From positions 27,347,465-27,411,464 of the forward strand of contig OX419762.1 of the NCBI GenBank assembly GCA_948567375.1: a stretch of DNA of 64,000 nucleotides, in the 5' to 3' direction. The DNA is from Lunularia cruciata. Its lineage: Eukaryota; Streptophyta; Marchantiopsida; Lunulariales; Lunulariaceae. The notes beneath the pieces are model-generated. The model ran no database searches. It saw only the letters and a list, made by a program, of their open reading frames with translations, and was not told where the DNA came from. A program made the position numbers and the translations under genes. Positions 43,980-55,810 of this stretch are shown here, one piece after another (position 1 is the first letter of the stretch; the number at the start of each line of letters is the position of its first letter).

Positions 43980-46226
43980 TCAAGCGTTGACACCAAACAT
44001 AAAACCATTACTAAACCAAGGCACATTTGTGGAAGGGATTTGGCTGCGCACTGGTGATCGAAACGTATTGGGAGTGACAGGGTGACTTATGGGTAGTCCA
44101 GAAGCTCGCAGTACCTGCTTAGCATTGACGCAGCAAGGCTCAGCATAATCAGTGAAAAACGTTGGTGCTCCTTGTTGCTTGATAACCTCCAGTGCACCAG
44201 CCCAGGTTTCTGAACGATCCAATCCCGCGTTCAGCGCCACAACGAGGTGAGGTGGTTGCAGCGCATTGGCTTCTTCTTGGTATAGACCCTGAACAAAAGT
44301 CATTCGCACCTTTCTCCCAAGACTATTCACTTCGCCTGATAGAGAGCTTGGAACTTCAGGACCTACCATAACGATATGTAGGCTTCCCGATCCACTTAGT
44401 AAGTGCCCAATCTCTGTGAATGCTGGTAGCCAGTCGAGCTCTCCTTCAGGTCCAAGGTAATGCACCGTGACTTCTCTTCCCTTTGCCAGCATATTCTTCG
44501 TCGACACGCAGATTGAGGTGACAATGCTGTAGACGGTCAGAGGAAATGACAGAATTGCAGCCACTGGACTAGACATAGGCAAACCACGAAGATTGTAATA
44601 TTCTCCCCATCCAGACAGTAGTAACTGACTACTTGCCTTATCATAGTCCAACAGAGGAGCATCAGACGGGTAACTACCATGCTCTACTCCCCATGCTCCA
44701 GCCCAGCCACCCCCTTCAGGAGGCGGCAGTTGACCAAATGGGCAAGATCTATAGCACGTACAGAGTCTCCTCCACATTCCTTTCCCATGAAGCCCCACTT
44801 GTTCTAACCACTTGCAAGGTTGCTCCGCCAAGTATGGAAATGTAAAACCCTTGATCTCTAGCTCATCCACTCGCTCCATCATTGCCTGCGACAAATTACG
44901 ATAATGAATCAGCAGTGGGATACAAGGTGTGACCAATACCAGTGAAACATGAAGTCAGGATCTGGACAAGAGGAGAGACATGTTAAATATAGGAATCAAC
45001 TAAACACTGCTTGTGTAGATCATACATCCACAAAGCATGATATTGAAAACCTGCCGGAGTATGCAGGCTCCGCGTAGAATGTACGTTAGAGAGAGTTCTG
45101 CGGCGGGAAATCAACTGGACACCTCTGTGTCAACCAGATGAGGGGGAGCCACAGGCATAACACTTTCCAATACACATGAGATCATCTTTTGCCGGCGTTG
45201 GTTGATGCAGAAGAATGCAAGCGTCTACGAGAAACACGGAATCAACCAGTAAGTTGGGTCTCGTTCTATTACCTTGTAAAGTTCGCAGACGCCTTTGTGC
45301 ACTTCCTTCCAGTCCTGCTTTTGACAAACATGACCACAATAGATGACTGCTTTACAGCGGCTACACCGCGGAGCTCGTTCTGCTGGCACCTCTTTCTCAC
45401 AAACTACGCACTGCCTAGCAACCTCAGTCTTCTCACCAGTACTATCCATGGATTCGGACAGCTTTGGAAGAGAATTGCCCGCCTCTTCTTGCTCACTATT
45501 GGGAGGAAAGCTAACTTTCACCATCACAGATTTCTCACGCGTGTCTTCCACCGGATAGGAGACTTCTACAACTTGGGCCAATTCTTCAAATGCATATGGT
45601 GCGCCATTTACTTGCTGAAGTTGAGGATGGACTTGAGTAAGCGCTCTCAAACAAGCATATATCCATTTCAGCTCCTCCATCAGTGGATTGCGGAACGACG
45701 GGAACCCGTCAGCAATGGCCTTCTGAGAGAATACCACATCTATTGCTGGATATGCTTTTGGCCCGGCAATTTCTAGTCCCAGTGTCCTGATCATCTTCCT
45801 ATTACCAGGAGAGAGTTCTGCCTCTGGTCCGAACGTGATACGCAAAAGCCCCCGTTGAGGTACTGATTTCACGTTTCCTGATCTCTTGCTTCCATTCATT
45901 CCAACTGCATCTTCCTCCGAACGAAGAATGTTTAGGCCCAAATCCCCAGCTTTAGCTCCTACAAATTGCACACAAGTGAAAGGCTGGCGTGCATCAGGCC
46001 AATCGGATGGCTTACCGACTTTTACGCCGAATAAATGAGAAGACTTCAATCGCTTCCAGGGTTGCGATCGCCACAACGATGCTAACGCGCGAAAGAGAGA
46101 TTTGAGAAAGGATTGGCTGATGCCTTCCACTTTCACTAAGGACATCCCCGAACCAGGGCCTAAACCTGGCCCCAGGCCAAATTGTTGCTGGAAAGTGCCA
46201 AAAAGCTCTTTCAAATGAGAATCCAT
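43980..46226 (-). CDS. MYND zinc-finger protein with MSS51-like C-terminal domain (two exons)
   Basis: Exon 1 is 46226-45273 (318 codons) and exon 2 44885-43980 (301 codons plus TGA), giving 619 residues. The intron 45272-44886 has AAG|GTAATA and TTGTCGCAG|G ends and is phase 0. The ATG at 46226 has A at -3 and G at +4. N-terminal MDSHLKELFG...GLGPGLGPGSG is a family signature. The MYND finger is complete: C273, C276, C288, C291, C297, C301, H310, C314. Exon 2 has EQPCKWLEQVGLHGKGMWRR, then LSGWGEYYNLRGLP, VHYLGPEGELDWLPAF and HPVTPNTFRSPVR, the conserved C-terminal domain also seen in MSS51-like proteins. MYND fingers bind proline-rich partners; the plant function is not established as far as I know. 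It lies between retroelement blocks and looks intact. Confidence 0.9.
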
Positions 46227-46873
46227 ACTTACACCACGATCTCCGCTCAATCCTCAACTTCTCAGGTATGAATGGGTCTCATGAAATCGCTGCAACTAAA
46301 GCTGAGCTTCAATTCAAGTCGCCCGCGTGCAGCACTGGACTTTTTTTCTTCGTAGTAGTGCCGCCGTGACTTCTTCTCACAAGCTGATCTTTGCAAGTAA
46401 AGATGTGCAGACCGACAAGATTGTAAACCTTCCAATATACTAAGAACAGTGGAGGATAGAACTGAAGCACAATGCCGACCGTACTTTGAAGAAAGAATTA
46501 TAGAACAGTTACATCAAGTCCGGAATATATCCAGTACTAACGTCCGGAGTTCAGCAAAACTACTGCCGCAGGTCGTGAATGGATGTCTATCAAGACATCA
46601 ATAGGAAAGACAATTTCTTCAAGAAAGAGCTTAATCGAAGTACTAACGACAAATAAAGCGCTACAACCACAGCGCTTTCCACGAATCCCATACAGAATAC
46701 CACAGCCAATTTTAAAACCCCGGACGGCGGCAGTAACAGCTAGTCTCCAAATCAAAACCCTGCCATCAACCCCACATAAACAGGACGTCTTACTAGACCT
46801 CCATAGAACCTGAATCCGCTCCCCGAATCCCCTGAGGCTTTGATCTCCCACTCAACGACTTCGTTGAAAGTAG
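46227..46873. other. Upstream region of the MYND gene
   Basis: The 5' UTR and promoter of the minus-strand gene should be here. TTTAGTTGCAG on the minus strand near 46300 could be a 5'-UTR splice acceptor. Open frames on both strands (46537-46851 minus, 46583-46813 plus) overlap each other and match nothing known. Confidence 0.4.
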
Positions 46874-47257
46874 ACCGAATACCACTCCCAGGTGTCCAAC
46901 AATACGGCCTCTCTGCCGCCACTCCCTCCTCCTCCTTTATTTCAGGACGAGATTCGACCACTCTGTTTCCATCTCCAGCACTTAAACCATAACTCCTCCG
47001 TCTCCTCCGCTTTCTTCCGCTCTCTCTCTCCAGAAAGCCTAAATCAGATTCTCACTACAGCTGCTGTTGCTGCAGATATAGAAGATGCACCGAAACCAAG
47101 AGTCTCCTCCCTCTCTTCAAATGCCTCGCCACAGTCACTCCTATTGAAGAAGACACTACCTGAAACAGAGAAACTCGTCTCTCCGTTCCGTAGACCTGAA
47201 TCAAAATCTCCGATCTACTGCAGCAGCGGCAGCACTCGAACAAGAAAATACATCTAG
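46874..47257 (+). other. Open frame without ATG, proline-rich
   Basis: The frame is open for about 127 codons from 46874 to a stop at 47255 and reads LPPLPPPPLFQDEIRPLCFH, then an S-rich region. It contains no ATG. CACTCCCAG at its start could be a splice acceptor, so a plus-strand exon is possible. It could also be chance in GC-richer sequence. No homolog is recognised. Confidence 0.25.
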
Positions 47258-47604
47258 AAGAAGAATCGACAGTAGACACTCACCGCGGGGGAAGAACGCC
47301 AATCGAACGGAGGGGTGCAGTACGCAGCGGGCTTGTGTGAGTGCAAGAGAGAGAATTTGAGAAACCCTTTGGGAAGGAAATCCTCGCATCCATGACGAAA
47401 ATGCTATCACTGTACAGTAAGTACTACCACTCGCTTCCTCTAGATGAATGGAGGGACCGCCTGCCCCTGCTGCTTTTCCTTCCCTTCCTTTCAAACACCG
47501 CTTTTCAACCCCTCCTCTTGTCTGTCAATAATGCTTCGTACAGAAGACCGAGTCTTTGTCCGCTGGTCGGTCGACCATTCCGGTCAGTCTTCCGGACCCC
47601 GTAC

Positions 47605-47645
47605 TATAAACTGTAGTCTCTGTATCTTCTCTTCTCTTCTCTTCT
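47605..47645 (+). promoter_or_regulatory. Candidate plus-strand promoter (TATA plus CT-rich patch)
   Basis: TATAAA at 47605-47610 is followed 10-35 nt later by CTCTGTATCTTCTCTTCTC, the pyrimidine patch typical of plant transcription starts. No downstream ORF of length follows, so a non-coding RNA, a spliced gene or a false positive are all possible. Confidence 0.35.
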
Positions 47646-50600
47646 GAACTGTCACTGGCAATGTCCTTAATCCTCGTCAGTCATGACTTACTTAGACTGT
47701 AATCACTTTCAAACGGGGAAAAGTTCTTCACCCTGCAACCTGCAAACAACGCTGACAGACAGAAGGAAACGAGAACTACCAACAGAAGTTAGCTAAGGTT
47801 GAGGTGTTAGATTCATTAGTAGCTGTGATCTTACCTTGTTTGTATGTTTTGTTCTAAGATGATGAAGAAGAAGAGTTAGGTGTTAAGGTATCATGTAACA
47901 TATGACGCTGAAGCTAGAGTTGTTGTTGTTGTTGTTGTAATCTGTGAATGTCTGATGTAACTTGCTGGTTCATAATGCTTGATGTTAGTTATCACTTGAT
48001 CTTTATTGTTCTGAGCACCGATGGAATTGGGTCATGCTCAGAGTCCTCTCATGGCATGACGATAATTCACTTATACAGATATGGAGTGTAGTTTGGAGTT
48101 CCTAGCAGGCGCTCGTTTCGAGTGCTTAGATCTTTCTTGTCTTCAATACGAATTTTAACTGATTCCCCTAAGCATTCCTCTAAGCAACATCATCATGCAT
48201 CATTTATAAACAGAGCAAAAGGATAAATTTTGCAGAATTTGAAGGTGATTTGGAAATGAGATTCTGTTCACGTGTCTGCTGCGGTATTTGAGCGGTATAC
48301 AGTACCCTATGCGTGGAGGTGCATATCCTCTTTTGATAGAGATATGTTACTCTAATTTTAAGCATTGTTAAACGTTATAAATGAATTACTAAAACCGACA
48401 TGGCGAAACCTCGTATGAGAACGAAATTAAATTGATGAAGATTTGCCTTCTTTCCTGGAAAGATATCCTCCTTCCCCTGCAAACCAATAATCCCTCCGAG
48501 TTCACCACTGAAGATGGTATATGGTAGCAAAATGAAGCCGTATATATATTGTAGTACACCGTATCGGGTCCAGGGACAAGGGACTGGCAGACACAGTTCG
48601 GTCCAGAGGATGAACGACAGCTCTTGATGCCAGTAGGAGAAATCCGCTGACAGCTTTCTTAGCCGAACCTCCATGATCTCCATCACATTTTATCCTTACC
48701 TACAGGAACGCAATTGATGGCAGAGTCTGCCCCTGTAGCATGCAGTACCCCTTTTTCTAAACATTAATAGGGCACTCCATAGGAAGGTCAACTTAAATGT
48801 TTGTTCAACGATGCTAATCACTATTAGTGTAGTGGAGTGGGGTGGGGGAGACTTCCGCAAGTAAATTGCAAAGTTCTCATGAATAATTTAAACTCCATTC
48901 CAAGAAATCAATTCCTTATTAATACCGTGTCTAGGTGGTGGCATCCTTCATGTGTTCTATGTGGTCGCCTATTTCCCTATTAATATCGTATCTAAATTAG
49001 AGCGATTTATATAATAAAATTCTGTAACATGACAATGAATAAAGATGGCTCTGCTTTTGTATGGTCTTCGGGTAAAATTGTTCAATGAAAGAGTTAGGAA
49101 GATGGTCAGAGGTATCCTTTGCAATAGATAGAAAGAAAGTGTTTATCGTATTATCAACTCAATTTGCGCATAAAAACTTCACTCTCGGTTTCAAGTATAA
49201 CTTACTTATCAAACAACATTGTGAGGATATGTGGAGTAAATTAGACTAGACTTTAAACTCAACACGTCAAAAATATTTCTCATCTTGACCAGGCATAAAC
49301 CTGCAATTTACTCTAAATTTGTGTTCATTTCTGAAACAAACATTTTAGATGAATGATGGATGGATCATTCAGCTCTGGAATTAATGGACAGTTATCATAA
49401 AAATTCAAAGTAGAATGCATGGTCAAATTATATTATATTCATATATTACTCATCCGTGTCATCAAATAGACTTGACTCTAGGCTGCTCCTTCTAGACTAC
49501 ACTCTTCTTATGTATAAGATTACACTATACATTTTTTATATTATACTTATGTGATTGCCTGGGATTGTGATCCTTCTGCTTTCTTTAGCGCGTAATGTAT
49601 CTTGACTAGACTATATTTCTTTTTAAACTTTATGTGTGTGATTGACCAGAGATCTTCTTCTGGCTTGTGTCCGTAATATATAGCTGACCTTAAGTTAATT
49701 ACTTTTTAAAATTACTGGAATTTTAGCTATAGTATTTAAAATTTAAATTACTAGTGATATTAAAAAATTAAAAAATATATGAAAAGGTGAAATTGATTTA
49801 CTAGATAAAATATACTTCAAAAATCGAACTTGCAATGAATTATTTGTATGTTTTTTATTATGGTGGGGCATTTTTTCAATTTTCCTGATAAAAAAGCTCC
49901 TTGGTATAAAATCTAGGAACGGAAGATCTTTTCAACACAAAGAACATATTGATTGCTTATAGTACCTACCTACATTCAAATTTTTTATCTTGGAAACCTT
50001 ATAACGGCCTAACAATCCCAAGATACTTCAGGAGTCTAAATCAAACTTTCCCATTATTGCAATGAAAATTTCAAGTTTGATGATGAAACTTAAATGACAC
50101 ACTACTTACTTAAGGGCAAGAAACACCCCAAATATGTAATTATATTTCAAGTTATAATCTATCATATATAATTTTTATATTCAGTATACAATTTTAATTG
50201 AGATTGATAAAATTGCTAGGATTAGAAGCTATCTAGCATGTTGATAGTACCTCTCATTTACACAATGGTTCATATTGTAATAAAATCTTGGCATTTATTG
50301 CCATTTATTCAATAGAAAGTTCACTGAAAGAATCTTAGATGAGATAGGATTGAAAAGTTAGAAATACCTCCAAGACAATAAAAATTCTAATTGTGATGTA
50401 TAATGTAATTCTTATGTCTAATGGATATCTTAGATGGATTTTATAAATATGGTTTTATAACATCTTGCATCCTATATCACTCTATAATAAGGACTACTCG
50501 TATCCTATATGATAAATGAATTTGGAGAGAAAATAACTCATTCACTATTCAAAAATTTATCATCATCTCAAGTTGAAAATGCAAGGTGTTAAATTAGAAT

Positions 50601-51502
50601 AGGAATTAGAATCGTATAATAAGGCAAGACCTAAAGTGTGGGCTTGGGATGGAAATTTTTATATATTTAGATAGTAAAAGATAAATATATTGTAAATCAT
50701 ACATGGCAAATGTGGATCATAATTTTAGAGTATAAATCACAAATTATATGATGGATTATATGAATATGACCTTAGTTCAAAACATAGAAATTTGAAGCTT
50801 TTAAATACTATTATATGAGAGTTATATTAAATTTAATATTTAAAAAAACCTTTAATGAGTTTATAATAAAAGAACAGAGTTTAGGTCAAGTTAAGCATCT
50901 TTCCATTGGCCAATATACATTGACTGGACATTGCAAAATTACATAGAACACAGAAACCAAAAAGTTACACTTATTCTTACTATTTGTATCGATCGAACGT
51001 AGAACGTTAGTTTTATTAATGCAAATATTAAGATTCAAGTTTAGGCTATGGAATCCTGAAAAAATTTTGAACATTAAAATATGAAGAAATATCTCAAGTT
51101 TAAACTCGGTGAGTTTCTAACAAGATCGATTTTCAAAATGCCAAAACTCCTTAACAAGTATTTTAAGAACCACATGGAACACATGGCTATGACCAAGATT
51201 CTCACCTTTTTGCCAAGAAATTTGAAACATCTTCAACATTTCTACCCATTATACAAACAAGCGCCAAATGAAAAAAACTCCAACACTGTTTGGAACGTAT
51301 ATACAGTTAACATTTTTTCCATTTGGTACCAAAGACATCCAGCAAATGTGATCACAAGATATTAGTGATAGTTAAGTCATGATTGTATATGTAAAATGGC
51401 AAAATGGAAATTTTGAATGATATTATACTTGGTGATAGCTCTTTCTAAACTATTTATATGTAGATAAATATTAGCTATCTATGTCAATTTGAAGTTTTGA
51501 AA

Positions 51503-51681
51503 GAAACCCTAGCTTACTACAATGAATTTGAATTCTACATTGGATTTTGAAATTGGACTTGAAGTTGTAATAAATCAAGATGATTCAAGAATATAATCAT
51601 ATACATGCTTTGAATTATAACTCAAACTCCTAACTTTGGCCAAAAGAATCTTTGCTAAATGAAACCCTAGCTTACTACAAT
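51503..51681 (+). repeat. 21-bp direct repeat pair
   Basis: GAAACCCTAGCTTACTACAAT occurs at 51503-51523 and again at 51661-51681, 158 nt apart. Both are preceded by A-rich sequence. Confidence 0.9.
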
Positions 51682-51882
51682 AAAAGCTTTCTACAACCAA
51701 CATTCTTTGAATATAATATGATTCTCCAAGATTTTACTTCACGAAAATTTGAGGAAATCCATACGTGGAAGTTTCCACAAGGTCCAAATCTGAAACCTTG
51801 GTATCATTTGATAGAGCTTGTCTCTATTCTTATTTCTTTAAACCCAAAGCTGAAACCCCATTCTCCTTTAACCACGTATTCT

Positions 51883-51906
51883 ATTTTTTTTTTTTTTTTT
51901 TTTTTT
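51883..51906 (+). repeat. Poly-T tract
   Basis: About 24 T residues after CACGTATTCTA. It might mark the poly(A) tail of a minus-strand retroposed sequence, but no body can be recognised to its left. Confidence 0.7.
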
Positions 51907-52119
51907 GCTTGAAATAGATGTCATGAAAATAAAACCATAACCATAAAAACTAATAAAGGATGCAATATATATCAGCAATAAATAATTGAGATCAGTGATT
52001 ATGTCACTAGTATTGATATTTTATAATGAAACTCGTTTTATTTAAAGAAACATATTTTTGGATAGAATTATTATTTTTTGTAATAACCCCCTCCCTTCCT
52101 ATAAACACATAACACACCA

Positions 52120-52388
52120 AAGTTAAACACTAAACCTCAATGATCAAAGAAAAGCTGAAATTCTAAACTCATTGTCCCCTAAAACTAATTACTTCAATCT
52201 TGATCAAATATACATGGGCCTCCTTATTGAACCAAGGATCGTATATATGTATATATGAAAATATTCCTATTTCAAACGCTAAACCCTCAATGATCCTAGA
52301 AAAGTTCATATTCAAAACACACGTTGCCTCAAATAAACCTTATTCTAGTCTTGATAGCAAAATACAATGGCTTCCTTGGTTCAAATAA
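52120..52388 (+). repeat. Diverged tandem duplication, period about 150 bp
   Basis: 52120-52235 and 52272-52388 share AAACxCTAAACC(C)TCAATGATC, GAAAAG, CTTGAT and GG(C)CTTCCTT(G/A) blocks in the same order. Confidence 0.65.
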
Positions 52389-54385
52389 GAAGTCCATAAG
52401 CCCCAAACAGGCGACGCTTCCGAAAATTGCATATATTTATTTAACAATATTGCAATGCCGTGTAAGGACAGAGAGTGACAGAGTGGAAGCATGGCACACA
52501 TCATAAAGCGAGTAAGCTGAGGCAACACGTACCCAAAAGGGACAAACGACTTGACAGTGGACGTTTATTCGAAAAGTTAAAGGAGCTTTCAGGGAACTAA
52601 CAACACTAACAACAACAACAACAACAACAAGGGTGATATTGCTGGCCATTGAAGAGAAAGGTCGAGTATCGAACTTTTTTATGATCTCAAAGCTCATGAT
52701 CAAAGGTTTAGATGATACTCTTTTCTCCTTTCTATTAGGAACAAACTTCTCTCTACTTGTAGGTGAGGGCGGAATTGCTGAATGGCATTTGAGCTCAAAT
52801 CCATTGTCATAGTGCTCAATGAACAGTCGTTTTAGGTGCTTTTGGTGCCCTTGATGGTAACATACCTCTGTGGTGGTTTTATCCTACCTACACCAGTCGT
52901 TACCCATGATGCATGCAATAAAACAACATAGAGCAGGTGGATGCATGGCCTTTAGTTAGTTTTGTACGCAGTCACATTTAAAAGAAAAAGACTTGGACGG
53001 GCCAAGTGAATATCTCTGTTGCGTTAAGCACGCTCTTGCGATTGGAGCTTTCTTCCTCGCTTCCAAAACCCGAACTGCTTACTACCTACAAATATCTACC
53101 TACTTTAAGCCGTTACAATCCTCGCGGTATGGGGTGATAGAATAAACGAAAAGTCATGCAAAATACAAATTTTGCGCTGCAAACAGAGTAGCCTTCCTTC
53201 AACTATTGGAGAGAACACATATTCCTTTGGAGATATTCGGTGGACAAGGTCCAACATTCTTGTATTATGTTGCTGAAAGGTTATAACTACATCCCGGTTG
53301 GACCATTAACTAACGTACTCAAATCGGATTAGTGTACAAAGCAATACATTTGTGTTTGATCCTAGAAATGATGTAATAACATCTCTTGACAGTCACTTGG
53401 ACAGAAGTAGGATGAAGGGTTTACGTTACCCACATAGAATTTGAGGATTACGTTTATTCATTCATTGTGGCGTGACTGATTTGATCTATCGTTTTCTAAT
53501 ACGTTTACCCAGGAATAAAATATGAAAGTGAAACTTGAGAATCGAGCTTTCGATCTTGAATTATACCGACCTGCTGGAGATGCGCTGGAAGCATTATGAG
53601 TAGTTGCTATCTGTGAACACTTATGTTGCAGAATGTAGAAATTCACAGAGAACTTCATGCGACTAAAGTGACGACAGTTGGACACATGATTTAGCTTGGA
53701 GGAAAAAGGGAAAGGAGAAAAAAAGTGGACTAGGGTAGTTCTCCACCTACAGATTCTGGTTTCAAAAACTTCAGAATTTCTATGTTGCTTAGAGATCCTT
53801 GGTTTCGCTGGGACTCAATAATTGATCAAGTTTGCATTGTCCTTGACGGTAGCACTTTCCCAGTAAGTTACCGACAAAAGATCTTTAACATGGATCCTAG
53901 AGAGAAATAAACAGAAAGGAGAAATGATTGCCTAGAACACGTTCATCATTTGCATTGTTGGTTCCATGAGAAGCCATAAAGTCAAGAAACACATGTTGTC
54001 TATGGTTGCCTTTATAATTTGTGACGGCTGTGTAGCAACTCACATTAACATTTCAGGGTAGATTTCTCAAGAACTTTCAAGACCTTAAAGAAAAAGGACC
54101 ATGATATTTTTTACGTTACGAAATTACATGAAAGGAAATGAACTTGAAAAAGAGCATGAATTTTCGGAGAATTTAATCATAACCAAAAAGCTTTGCAATA
54201 TATCTTCCAACTCATTGGTTGTGACAAAAGTGTCAAGATTCTTTCTTCACTTTTTTTAGAGTTTATCTGTTTGAGGTGTTACTTTTTGCACCTCTTTCCT
54301 TTCCCACAACCGGCTCGTCACTTCTTCCTTTATACAGAAAATTTTACGTCTAGATTGGGGTTATTAAAATTTTATCCTAAGGTAA

Positions 54386-55146
54386 ATGGGTTCTGCAGAT
54401 GTGAGGGACATGTCACAACAGTTCAAATACATTTTGGACTCTCCTCTAGGACAAGAGGATATCTGTAGTGCATTCATCTCAAACATCTTAGTCCAAGTCA
54501 CATCCCATATTCACTTCCTCCCAGATTGGGAATATCCAAGAGGCCTATTCCACTCTTTCATGGAGTTACCTCCTATGGCCTCTTATTTGGCACGTACTTT
54601 CCTACCTATAGAGATATTGTTGCCATACTTGCTGATGTTTGATAGCACCATCCACCACACTTTCTCCACTCTCTTGGGGCCATGCATGTTCCCACAATTG
54701 TTAGATGAGTGGCATAGGCAACAAATAGCTCTTCCCAAAGTCATGGGCAGATGTGGCCCCATACAATAGGATGCCACAACACCAACAATATATATTGGAG
54801 CATGGGCCCTAATGGTTCCTTGTTTGGCGGTTCCTTGTTTGGCGGATACGTTCTTACATGAGGGATGTCCTTTTTTGTGAAACTTATGACAATAATGGAA
54901 TTAAGCACTTATGCCTTCAATTCATATCTTTTATTGGCTTGTGACTTATTGCCAGGCCCTATGCACATGTTCCTCCACAAGTTTATTGACTTCATATCCC
55001 TAGACTCTAGGAAAATTTGGGCGGATCTTGGTGAAAGTGTATGCACACTCACACCCTTACCAACATCCTCACTAATGCACCTCTACTTGGATCCTCTCTC
55101 TTGCAAGAGAAAGGCTTTGGAGCCAAGCTACAAGCTTCACCTTTGA
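54386..55146 (+). pseudogene. Decayed unknown gene (two frames)
   Basis: ATG 54386 opens 127 codons (MGSADVRDMSQQFKYILD...WEYPRGLFHSFMELPPM). After a stop and a shift near a T6 run (54870), 93 more codons follow (MSFFVKLMTIMELSTYAFNS ... SLDSRKIWADLGES). Composition is protein-like (W, P, H in conserved-looking patterns). A 15-bp tandem repeat GGTTCCTTGTTTGGC lies at 54815-54844. I recognise no family. TTCTGCAG just after the first ATG might be a splice acceptor. It is cut at 55206 by element B. Confidence 0.4.
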
Positions 55147-55206
55147 TTGAGAACTTCCAGGCCACTTTGGAGAAGATTACTCTAAGATTAAGATTGAGGT
55201 TGGGTT

Positions 55207-55687
55207 TGTGAGCCGGCCTGTCTCTCACTCAAGATGGAACTTTGATTGCTATTATGGTAGCACACCATGGACTAAGAAGGCAAGGAACCGCAACTCCATC
55301 ATACTCCTCCAAGGCCAACACTCCAAGACTCAACCATTGCTCACTGGAGAACTCAATGAGAGAAAGATAGTCTAAAGGACTATCCATATTCATGGGAATA
55401 TTATTTAAGCATGTGATCTTATCTTGATCCAACCACTAAGCCAAAGATTCCTTCACATGAGCTATCCTTGGACTACAAAAGAATCCAAAGCAAAAAGGCT
55501 TGTGGGTCCAAGAGTCTCAATTATTTTTTCAAAGCCAAACTTCTAGGAATAATAACAAGTTAATTCACTAGAATCTAAAATTGTGGTGCTCACCTTTTCC
55601 ACTTCCTCTAAAGTAAGATCCCTCTATTTTAGCTATGCGACCTTCACTCCAAGGACAAAGTGAAATTTTAGTCCGGGGGTAAATGTA
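55207..55687 (-). mobile_element. Element B 3' LTR, deleted and partly inverted
   Basis: It starts TTTGTGAGCCGG and follows the 59099 copy until about 55370, lacks about 150 bp of the middle (from AGATAGTC to GGGAATATTATTTAAGCATG), and continues to TTTAGCTATG at 55637. There the sequence flips to the opposite strand. Confidence 0.8.
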
Positions 55688-55810
55688 ACACCCATTTGTG
55701 CATGTGTGTGTGGTATTGTCATATTTAGCTTAGTATAACAAGTACTTCAAAGATATTATTTATTTAGATCAAGGATGGTTCTACATTAGTCATGATTAGC
55801 TAAAGTTAGT
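55638..55810. other. 173-bp microinversion across the LTR/polypurine-tract junction of B
   Basis: Read in reverse complement, 55638-55810 gives ACTAACTTTAGC...GGGTGTTACA followed by TTTACCCCCGGACTAAA and GTGAAGGTCG, which is what F has in direct orientation after TTATG (59660). Both breakpoints then rejoin F's order exactly: TAGCTATG before it and CTTTGCCTTCTATG after it. Confidence 0.9.

Larger units (their letters stand above)
47646..54385. other. AT-rich intergenic DNA
   Basis: No convincing gene. Noted inside: GTT repeat (47918-47938); a minus-strand 103-codon frame at 48375-48686 (QYIYGFILLPYTIFSGELGG) of unknown nature; strongly AT-rich 49000-52000; CAA-type repeat (52595-52630). Plus-strand frames near 54190 overlap the start of the next ORF pair. 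Confidence 0.5.

Noticed and set aside
45189-45776. Long plus-strand open frame (195 codons)
   Set aside because: It lies antisense to exon 1 of the MYND gene, whose protein match is strong.
46227-46250. Upstream start for the MYND protein at 46250
   Set aside because: The codon there is TTG. The first ATG, at 46226, matches the family N-terminus.
46892-47257. A plus-strand gene starting at 46892
   Set aside because: The first codon is GTG and there is no ATG in the frame, so it is not a plant CDS as it stands.
51883-51906. LINE or SINE tail
   Set aside because: A poly-T tract is present but no element body or target duplication can be recognised beside it.
52469-52500. Possible miR156-like sequence (GACAGAGAGTGACAG)
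   Set aside because: It does not match the mature miRNA closely and no complementary arm forms a foldback nearby.
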